Origin: an uncultured Paracoccus sp.
GTDB taxonomy: Bacteria; Pseudomonadota; Alphaproteobacteria; Rhodobacterales; Rhodobacteraceae
NCBI GenBank assembly: GCA_937859005.1
Contig: CALLYR010000421.1
Location: 1 to 6,758 of the forward strand
Length of the DNA: 6,758 bases
Reading direction: 5' to 3'
The notes below the pieces were generated by a model. It was given only the letters and a program-made list of their open reading frames with translations. It had not been told where the DNA came from and did not search any database. The translations under genes and the position numbers were made by a program. This document shows, one piece after another, positions 1 through 5,034 of the stretch (the stretch's first letter is position 1; each line of letters opens with the position of its first letter).

Positions 1-583
1 CGGCCAGCAACTGCATGATCTGCGCCTGCTCGGTCACGTCCAGCGCGGTCGTGGGTTCGTCCGCGATCAGCAGGTCCGGCTTGCACAGCAGCGCCATCGC
101 GATCATCACCCGCTGGCGCATGCCCCCCGAAAACTCGTGCGGATGCAGGCGGACGCGCCCCTTGGCGTCGGGGATGCGCACCGCGTCCAGCATACGGACC
201 GATTCCGCCACCGCCTGCGCCTTGCCCATGCCCTTGTGCAGCATCAGGACCTCGGCCATCTGCTCCGAGACGCGCATATAGGGGTTCAGGCTCGTCATCG
301 GGTCCTGGAACACCATCGCCAGCCGGTCGGCGCGCAGCCGGTTGATGACGCGGGGGGCTGCGTTCAGGATTTCCTGCCCGTCGAAGCGGACCGATCCGGT
401 GGCGGTCCCGTTCCTTGCCAGCAGGCCCATGATCGCGAAGGCAAGCTGGCTTTTGCCCGACCCGGATTCGCCGACGATGCCCAGCGTCTCGCCGCGCGCC
501 AGATCCAGGCCGATGCCGTTGACGGCCTTGACCTCCCCGTCGGGCGTGGCGAAGCGGACGTTCAGATCGCGCACCTCCAGCAT
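1..583 (-). CDS. oppD: Oligopeptide ABC transporter ATP-binding protein OppD, N-terminal part (partial)
   Basis: This is the ATPase subunit of an oligopeptide importer. It would bind the cytoplasmic face of OppB/OppC and hydrolyse ATP, normally together with OppF. The visible 194 residues hold the Walker A motif GESGSGKS (residues 38-45), the Q-loop glutamine in VFQDPMTSLNP (Q93), the signature motif FSGGMRQR (151-158), Walker B with catalytic Glu in LLIADEP (171-177) and the D-loop ALDV (180-183). FQDPMTSLNP and SGGMRQR are typical of the OppD/DppD branch. The H-loop histidine and the C-terminal oligopeptide-ABC domain lie beyond the left edge; family members are usually about 320-340 residues, so roughly 60% is present. 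The start ATG follows the oppC stop after one base (TGACATG), with AAGGA (592-596) eight bases upstream, so translation is probably coupled. DppD or another peptide-type paralogue is possible by sequence alone; the OppA-like binding protein in the same operon favours OppD. Confidence 0.93.
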   Translation of the reverse strand, partial: MLEVRDLNVRFATPDGEVKAVNGIGLDLARGETLGIVGESGSGKSQLAFAIMGLLARNGTATGSVRFDGQEILNAAPRVINRLRADRLAMVFQDPMTSLNPYMRVSEQMAEVLMLHKGMGKAQAVAESVRMLDAVRIPDAKGRVRLHPHEFSGGMRQRVMIAMALLCKPDLLIADEPTTALDVTEQAQIMQLLA

Positions 584-584
584 G

Positions 585-1514
585 TCAGCGGTCCTTCGGG
601 TCCAGCGCGTCCCGCAGGCCGTCGCCCACGAAGAAGAACGCAAACAGCGTCACGACGAAGAAGGCCAGCGGGAACAGCAACTGCCACAGCGTGCCATAGC
701 TCATGGTCCTGGCCCCTTCGGAAATCAGCGCGCCCCAGGACGTCAGCGGCTCCTGCACGCCGAGGCCGAGGAAGGACATGAAGCTTTCGGTCAGGATCAT
801 CAGCGGGATCAGCAGCGTGGCATAGACGGCGACCACGCCCAGCAGGTTCGGCACGATGTGGCGCAGGACGATCCGCCAGCCGGGGACGCCGGTGGCGCGC
901 GCAGCCTCAATGAATTCGCGGTTCTTCAGGGTAAGCGTCTGGCCGCGCACGATGCGCGCCATGTCCAGCCACGAAATCAGCCCGATCCCCAGGAACAGCA
1001 GCCACATCGACCGGCCGAACATGACCAGCAGCAGGATCAGCACGAACATATAGGGAATCGACATCAGGATATCGACTATGCGCATCATGATCTGGTCAGT
1101 CCGCCCCCCGGCATAGCCCGAGGCCGCGCCGTAAAGCGTGCCCACGACCACCGCGATGGCCGCGCCAACGATGCCGACCATCAGCGAGACGCGGGTGCCC
1201 TGCACCGTGCGGGCGAACAGGTCGCGGCCCAGCTCGTCCGTGCCGAAGTAATGGCCAGACTCGAACGACGGCCCGCCCTTTTCGGCGACCATGCCCATGA
1301 CGTTGAAATCCAGATCCTCGTTGTTCCAGGCGGCCAGATTCTGCCCGAACAACCCGAAGGCCGCGACCGCCAGCAGGATCACCAGCCCCGCGACGGCGGC
1401 GCGGTTCCTGACGAAGCGGCGGCGCGCGTCGGCCCAGGGGCTGCGGCCGGCGACCTCCTCGGCACTCATGCGGTCGCCCAGGCGTTCGATGGCGTCGCGG
1501 TCGATCATGGTCAT
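585..1514 (-). CDS. oppC: Oligopeptide ABC transporter permease OppC
   Basis: This is the second inner-membrane permease of the peptide importer, 309 residues from the chosen start. A hydrophilic N-terminus leads into a first membrane helix at about residues 38-57, followed by the OppC/DppC-type segment FGTDELGRD (90-98). Further hydrophobic helices lie at about 107-128, 153-175, 224-241 and 279-298. The cytoplasmic EAA loop that contacts the ATPase is clear at 203-223 (EAARATG, then HIVPN), and the protein ends in DGLRDALDPKDR, a usual OppC-type terminus. The frame is open 15 codons further upstream into oppB (ATG at 1559). I prefer the ATG at 1514 because it lies four bases after the oppB stop and has an AGG (complement of 1525-1527) ten bases upstream; ATG 1508 is an alternative. 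Tight spacing to oppB and oppD indicates one transcript. Confidence 0.94.
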   Translation of the reverse strand: MTMIDRDAIERLGDRMSAEEVAGRSPWADARRRFVRNRAAVAGLVILLAVAAFGLFGQNLAAWNNEDLDFNVMGMVAEKGGPSFESGHYFGTDELGRDLFARTVQGTRVSLMVGIVGAAIAVVVGTLYGAASGYAGGRTDQIMMRIVDILMSIPYMFVLILLLVMFGRSMWLLFLGIGLISWLDMARIVRGQTLTLKNREFIEAARATGVPGWRIVLRHIVPNLLGVVAVYATLLIPLMILTESFMSFLGLGVQEPLTSWGALISEGARTMSYGTLWQLLFPLAFFVVTLFAFFFVGDGLRDALDPKDR

Positions 1515-1518
1515 GGCA

Positions 1519-2436
1519 TCAATACCTGATCTTGGGGTCGATCCAGGCGTAAAGCACATCGACCAGCAGGTTGAAGAAGATGGTCAGCGCGCCCACAAGG
1601 ATCGTGATCCCCATCATCACCGCGTAATCGCGCGACAGCGCGGAATCGACGAAGCTGCGCCCGATGCCGCCGGTGGAAAAATACATGTCCACCACGACCG
1701 ATCCGGTGATCATCGTCACGAACAACGGCCCCAGATAGCTGATGACCGGCAGCATCGCGGGCTTGAGCGCGTGGCGCAGGATCACCGCGCGCTCGCTTAA
1801 GCCCTTGGCGCGGGCGGTGCGGATGTGGTTCGACCCCAGCACCTCCAGCATGGACGACCGCGTGAGCCGCGCGATGGACGCCATATGCGACAGCGCCAGC
1901 GCGATGATCGGCATGACCCAATAGGGCCAGCCGCCCCAGCCCCCGCCGGGCAGCCAGCGCAGCCACAGGGTGAGGACCAGCACCAGGATCGGCGCGATCA
2001 CGAAGTTGGGCAGCACCTGCGCCCCGATCGACACCCCGACCGCCAGCGTGTCGAGCCATGTGTTGTGCCGGATCGCGGCGACGACCCCCAGCGCGACGCC
2101 GATCACGACCGACAGGGCGAATCCGATGGCGCCATAGGTCAGCGTCACCGGAAACCCTTGGGCGATGATGTCGTTCACGCTGCGGTCGGGATAGACGAAG
2201 CTGGGGCCGAAATCGAACCGCGTCACGATGCCGGAAACATAGGTCCAGATCTGTTCGGGCAGCGACCGGTCAAGCCCGTATTTCGCCTCCAGATTGGCCA
2301 GCACCTGCGGGGGCAGGGCGCGTTCCTGCGTGAACGGCCCGCCGGGGGCCGCGTGCATCAGCACGAAGGACACGACGATCAGCATCAGCAAGGTGGGCAC
2401 CGCCACCGCCAGCCGCCGCAGGATGAAGCCGAACAT
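1519..2436 (-). CDS. oppB: Oligopeptide ABC transporter permease OppB
   Basis: This is the first inner-membrane permease of the peptide importer, pairing with OppC to form the translocation path. Its 305 residues match the usual OppB length. The N-terminus FILRRLAVAVPTLLMLIVV with a first helix at 9-27 and the HAAPGGPF segment (28-35) are typical of OppB/DppB. Other helices fall at about 99-122, 132-160, 174-188, 229-249 and 275-297. The EAA-like ATPase-contact loop is at 206-231 (RTARAKGL, then HALKPAMLPVI), and the chain ends WIDPKIRY, a normal C-terminus for the family. The start is supported by GAGG (complement of 2442-2445) five bases upstream of the ATG. It lies 83 bases after oppA and four bases before oppC, so oppB-oppC-oppD appear tightly coupled, whereas oppA is separated by a structured spacer. 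Confidence 0.94.
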   Translation of the reverse strand: MFGFILRRLAVAVPTLLMLIVVSFVLMHAAPGGPFTQERALPPQVLANLEAKYGLDRSLPEQIWTYVSGIVTRFDFGPSFVYPDRSVNDIIAQGFPVTLTYGAIGFALSVVIGVALGVVAAIRHNTWLDTLAVGVSIGAQVLPNFVIAPILVLVLTLWLRWLPGGGWGGWPYWVMPIIALALSHMASIARLTRSSMLEVLGSNHIRTARAKGLSERAVILRHALKPAMLPVISYLGPLFVTMITGSVVVDMYFSTGGIGRSFVDSALSRDYAVMMGITILVGALTIFFNLLVDVLYAWIDPKIRY

Positions 2437-2519
2437 GAGGGCCTCGCAGCTTGGGAATGGGGCCGAAGCCGGGACCGCGGCCCGACGCGACGATACGCCG
2501 GGTCACGGGCGACGCGGCG
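2437..2519 (-). other. oppA-oppB intergenic spacer with two GC-rich inverted repeats
   Basis: The 83-base spacer holds two imperfect stem-loop candidates in the operon mRNA. The first has six-base arms at 2515-2520 and 2495-2500 (CGGCGT/ACGCCG, 14-base loop) and begins at the oppA stop codon. The second has six-base arms at 2478-2483 and 2460-2465 (CGGCCC/GGGCCG, 12-base loop). Neither is followed by a T-run, so a strong intrinsic terminator is unlikely. Hairpins placed after the binding-protein gene often stabilise that part of the mRNA or reduce read-through, giving more OppA than permease; that role here is inferred. The arms are short in very GC-rich DNA, so chance pairing is a real possibility. 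Confidence 0.35.
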
Positions 2520-4121
2520 TTACGGGGCGATGCGATACAGGTCCTTGGCGTACCAGGTGTTCATCGGGTTTTCCAGCGGCACCCCCTTCACCGCCGGGTT
2601 CCGCATCGCCACGCTGGCGTAATGATAGACGAACACGGCGGGAATTTCATCGGCCAGGATTGCCTCAGCCTTGCGGTAATCCCCGGACGGGTCTTCGGCG
2701 GTTTTCGAATGATCCAGCGCCGCGTCATAATCGGCGTTGACGAACCTGCCCTCGTTCTTTCCGGTCGAGCGGAAGTAATCCAGAAAGGTCGAGGGCTCGT
2801 TGTAATCCGCGCACCAGGCGTAACGCGCGATGTCGAAATCCTGGTTCTGCATCCGGTCGGTATGGACCTTCCATTCGACGTTGTTCAACGTCAGATCCAC
2901 GCCAAGCTGTTTATAGAACTGCTGGGCCGCGACCGCGATCTTCTTGTGATCCTCGGACGTGTTGTATTGCAGGGTCAGCGTCAAGGGCTTGTCGGGGCCG
3001 TATCCGGCCTCGGCCAGCAGCTCTTTCGCACGGGCGGTGCGGTTCTCCTGCGTCATCTTCTCCCACGGGTTGTCGGGGGCGACGAAGCCTTCGATCGCCC
3101 AGTGGGTCCAGGTCCAGGCGGGTTTCTGGCCGCCCTGCAGGATGTTGTTCACCACGATGTCGCGCTGCATCCCCAGCATCAGCGCCTGGCGCACGCGCTT
3201 GTCCTTCAGCGCCTCGGGGCCCTTGTCGGACAGGTTCATGATATAGGCATAGGTGCAGGCATTGGGCGACACGGTGGCGGCGTCGGGATATTCCTTTTCC
3301 AGCCGCGGATACTGGCCGGCCGGGATTTCGACGTAATCCAGTTCGCCCGCGAGATAGCGGGTCAGCCCGGCGTTCACGTCGTTGACGGTGGTGAACTTCA
3401 GGTCGGTCAGGATGGTGCTGGCCGCATCCCGATAATTGTCGTTCTTCTTCATGGTCACCTGAACGCCCAGATCGTGCCCGGTCAGCACATAGGCGCCATT
3501 GCCGACCAGCTTGCCGGGCCGGGTCCAGTTGTCGCCTTCGGCCTCGACCACCTTCTGCGGCACCGGGAACAGGGCGGTGTTCGACTGCATCTTCAGGAAA
3601 TAGGGCGTGGGCTGGGTCAGCGTGACCTCCAGCGTGCGGTCGTCCACGGCCCTCACGCCCAGTTCGGTCGCGGGTTTCTCGCCCTTGATGATCTCGGAAG
3701 CATTCGCGATGTTGGCCAGTTCCGCATACCAGGCGTATTCGGATGCGGTCTTCGGATCGACCAGCCGTCGCCAGGCAAAGACGAAATCATTCGCCGTGAC
3801 CGGATCGCCGTTCGACCATCTGGCCTCCCGCAGCTTGAAGGTATGGGTCTTCCTGTCGTCGCTGAGGGTCCAGCTTTCGGCCGCGCCGGGGATCATCGCG
3901 CCCCTGGCGTCCTCGATGGCCAGCCCCTCGAACAACTGGTTGATGACATCCGCGCCCGGTCGGTCAGTGTTCTTCTGCGGGTCCAGCGTCTTGACCGCGT
4001 CCAGCAGCCAGAAGTCATAGGTCTGCCGGTCGGCCAGCTTCTCGCCCTCGGCCGGTTCGGCGGCCAGGGCGGGCAGGGCGATGCAGGCCGCAAGCGCCGT
4101 GGTCAGGAACAGCTTCGTCAT
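2520..4121 (-). CDS. oppA: Periplasmic oligopeptide-binding protein OppA
   Basis: This is the substrate-binding protein that captures peptides in the periplasm and delivers them to OppB/OppC. Its 533 residues are close to the roughly 543 of E. coli OppA. A Sec signal peptide (MTKLFLTTALAACIALPALA) ends in an ALA-A type cleavage site near residue 20-21; there is no lipobox, so the protein should be soluble. The mature part is an SBP_bac_5 (family 5) protein, with family segments at TFKLREARWSNGDPVTANDF (94-113), GNGAYVL (207-213) and YNTSEDHKKIA (386-396). WCADYNEP (436-443) matches the E. coli OppA motif whose Asp holds the peptide N-terminus. Cys289 and Cys437 are the only mature cysteines and have nearly the same spacing as the E. 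coli disulfide pair (C271/C417, from memory). Start chosen at ATG 4121 because it opens the signal peptide and has GGAG (complement of 4128-4131) six bases upstream; the frame stays open upstream by chance. First gene of the operon. Confidence 0.96.
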   Translation of the reverse strand: MTKLFLTTALAACIALPALAAEPAEGEKLADRQTYDFWLLDAVKTLDPQKNTDRPGADVINQLFEGLAIEDARGAMIPGAAESWTLSDDRKTHTFKLREARWSNGDPVTANDFVFAWRRLVDPKTASEYAWYAELANIANASEIIKGEKPATELGVRAVDDRTLEVTLTQPTPYFLKMQSNTALFPVPQKVVEAEGDNWTRPGKLVGNGAYVLTGHDLGVQVTMKKNDNYRDAASTILTDLKFTTVNDVNAGLTRYLAGELDYVEIPAGQYPRLEKEYPDAATVSPNACTYAYIMNLSDKGPEALKDKRVRQALMLGMQRDIVVNNILQGGQKPAWTWTHWAIEGFVAPDNPWEKMTQENRTARAKELLAEAGYGPDKPLTLTLQYNTSEDHKKIAVAAQQFYKQLGVDLTLNNVEWKVHTDRMQNQDFDIARYAWCADYNEPSTFLDYFRSTGKNEGRFVNADYDAALDHSKTAEDPSGDYRKAEAILADEIPAVFVYHYASVAMRNPAVKGVPLENPMNTWYAKDLYRIAP

Positions 4122-4127
4122 CGGGTT

Positions 4128-4131
4128 CTCC
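4128..4131 (-). promoter_or_regulatory. oppA ribosome binding site
   Basis: GGAG on the minus strand, six bases before the oppA ATG at 4121. It decides the start, since the reading frame is open far upstream while only this ATG has both a Shine-Dalgarno site and a following signal peptide. Confidence 0.8.
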
Positions 4132-4141
4132 GGATCGGTTG

Positions 4142-4160
4142 CGGCGCAGGCTGTGCGCCG
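4142..4160 (-). promoter_or_regulatory. Perfect 7-bp hairpin in the presumed oppA leader
   Basis: The minus strand reads CGGCGCA, a five-base loop CAGCC, then TGCGCCG: a perfect seven-base-pair stem with a short loop. It lies about ten bases upstream of the oppA Shine-Dalgarno site and, if the promoter candidate at 4172-4200 is right, at the very 5' end of the transcript. Possible roles are mRNA stabilisation or a target or control point for translation. No T-run follows, so it is not a terminator. The structure is visible in the sequence; any function is inferred. Confidence 0.45.
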
Positions 4161-4171
4161 GACTGTGGCCG

Positions 4172-4200
4172 AGCGTGGCGCAAACGGGACAGGCGGTAAA
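4172..4200 (-). promoter_or_regulatory. Candidate oppA promoter (weak sigma70-like)
   Basis: On the minus strand, TTTACC (complement of 4195-4200) and CACGCT (complement of 4172-4177) are separated by 17 bases, which would place the transcript start near 4165 and give a leader of about 45 bases. The -35 matches TTGACA moderately, while the -10 keeps only the A at position 2 and the T at position 6. Position and spacing are good but sequence match is weak, so this is tentative. Confidence 0.25.
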
Positions 4201-4237
4201 GCGGCTTCGGCAACCTGTTCCCGGCCAGCCGGAGCGG

Positions 4238-4247
4238 GCGCCGGCGC
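4238..4247. other. 10-base GC palindrome between the divergent promoter candidates
   Basis: GCGCCGGCGC is a perfect ten-base palindrome lying between the two outward-facing promoter candidates. It could be an operator half-way between the operons, but GC palindromes of this size arise by chance in such DNA and no second copy is seen in the spacer. Confidence 0.15.
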
Positions 4248-4255
4248 GATATTTC

Positions 4256-4284
4256 TTGACCCGAAACGAGGCGCAGGTTCATAC
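4256..4284 (+). promoter_or_regulatory. Candidate promoter for the TRAP operon
   Basis: TTGACC at 4256-4261 is a good -35 hexamer in a locally AT-richer stretch (GATATTTCTTGAC). With a 17-base gap the -10 position holds TCATAC (4279-4284), a poor match to TATAAT. Transcription would start near 4291 and leave a leader of about 75 bases before dctQ. The leader contains the inverted repeat GGCAG-GT-CTGCC (4300-4311), a possible operator just past the start site, and a 5-base stem (4320-4324 with 4332-4336). The -35 is convincing, the -10 is not. Confidence 0.33.
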
Positions 4285-4350
4285 GGCGGCGACGCGTGAG
4301 GCAGGTCTGCCGGAACATGCCGCGGGTGCTGCGCGGACGCACGACCGTAA

Positions 4351-4356
4351 AGGGGG
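4351..4356 (+). promoter_or_regulatory. Ribosome binding site of the TRAP small permease gene
   Basis: AGGGGG nine bases before the ATG at 4366. It is the only purine-rich Shine-Dalgarno-like run near this start and supports the choice of ATG. Confidence 0.65.
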
Positions 4357-4365
4357 TAACTGACC

Positions 4366-5034
4366 ATGGGCGGCCTTCTGGCCCTGTCACGCGGCATCGA
4401 CCGCATCAACACGGTGATCGGGCGCAGCGTCAGCTGGCTGATCCTGGTCGCCGTTCTCGTCAGCGCCGGCAATGCGATCATCCGCAAGGTATGGTCCATC
4501 TCGTCCAATGCCTGGCTGGAACTTCAATGGTACCTTTACGGCGCGGCATTCCTGCTGGCCGCGGCCTATACGCTGCTGGAAAACGAACATATCCGCATCG
4601 ACATCGTCTATGGCGGAAGGTCGCGGCGGACCCAGCACTGGATCGACCTGATCGGGCATCTGCTGTTCCTGATGCCCTTCGTCATCCTGATGATCTGGCT
4701 GATGGTGCCCTGGCTCGGCCGCTCGATCACGTCGGGCGAACGCTCGATGAATGCGGGCGGCCTGATCATGTGGCCGGCCAAGGCGCTGCTGCTGGCGGGG
4801 TTCATCCTGCTGTTCCTGCAGGGCATTTCCGAAATCGTGAAGAAGATCGCGGTCATGCGCGGCCTGATCCCCGACACCCAGGCCACGTTCTCGGCGCATG
4901 GAGAGGTCGCCATCGACGACTCGCTGCTGGCCGAGGCGGGCTTTGCCGACCCCGACCATCCGGTGACGGACCAGATGATCGGCCACCCGCTGGACCACAA
5001 CAAGAACCATACGGATCGGGACACCCGCAAATGA
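4366..5034 (+). CDS. TRAP transporter small permease subunit (DctQ family)
   Basis: This is the small membrane subunit of a tripartite ATP-independent periplasmic transporter, which pairs with the large permease to import an organic acid driven by a sodium or proton gradient. The 222 residues contain four hydrophobic helices at about 21-39, 56-71, 92-114 and 137-154. The family hallmark is present at 51-83: LELQWYLYGAAFLLAAAYTL followed by ENEHIRIDIVYGG, matching the conserved E-x-x-W and N-x-H-[IV]-R-[IV]-D pattern. After the last helix there is a hydrophilic tail of over 50 residues, rich in Asp and His (about 168-222), which makes the protein longer than the common 160-180 residues. AGGGGG precedes the ATG by nine bases. 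The stop overlaps the next start as ATGA, indicating coupled translation with the large permease. Substrate cannot be read from this subunit; the branch resembles FcbT2/TakQ-type proteins. Confidence 0.93.
   Translation: MGGLLALSRGIDRINTVIGRSVSWLILVAVLVSAGNAIIRKVWSISSNAWLELQWYLYGAAFLLAAAYTLLENEHIRIDIVYGGRSRRTQHWIDLIGHLLFLMPFVILMIWLMVPWLGRSITSGERSMNAGGLIMWPAKALLLAGFILLFLQGISEIVKKIAVMRGLIPDTQATFSAHGEVAIDDSLLAEAGFADPDHPVTDQMIGHPLDHNKNHTDRDTRK

Noticed and set aside
342..1529. 395-codon plus-strand open frame opposite oppD and oppC
   Set aside because: No domain, charged low-complexity product, lies antisense to two conserved genes with intact motifs.
1515..1559. Upstream ATG at 1559 for oppC, giving 324 residues
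   Set aside because: It would overlap oppB by about 40 bases, and the extra 15 residues do not look like an OppC start; ATG 1514 has better spacing to an AGG and to the oppB stop.
1511..2059. 182-codon minus-strand open frame overlapping oppB in another frame
   Set aside because: The product is Arg/Ala/Gly/His-rich out-of-frame translation of oppB, which itself is intact and full length.
2460..2520. Intrinsic terminator after oppA
   Set aside because: The stems are GC-rich but short with long loops, and no T-run follows on the minus strand.
2451..4199. 582-codon open frame on the plus strand opposite oppA
   Set aside because: It is antisense to a well-supported OppA over its whole length, has no recognisable domain and crosses the oppA signal-peptide and leader region; GC-rich coding bias explains the lack of stops.
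4122..4508. 129-codon upstream extension of the oppA reading frame
   Set aside because: It runs through the divergent promoter region and into the opposite-strand TRAP gene, and would bury the clear signal peptide; ATG 4121 has a good Shine-Dalgarno site.
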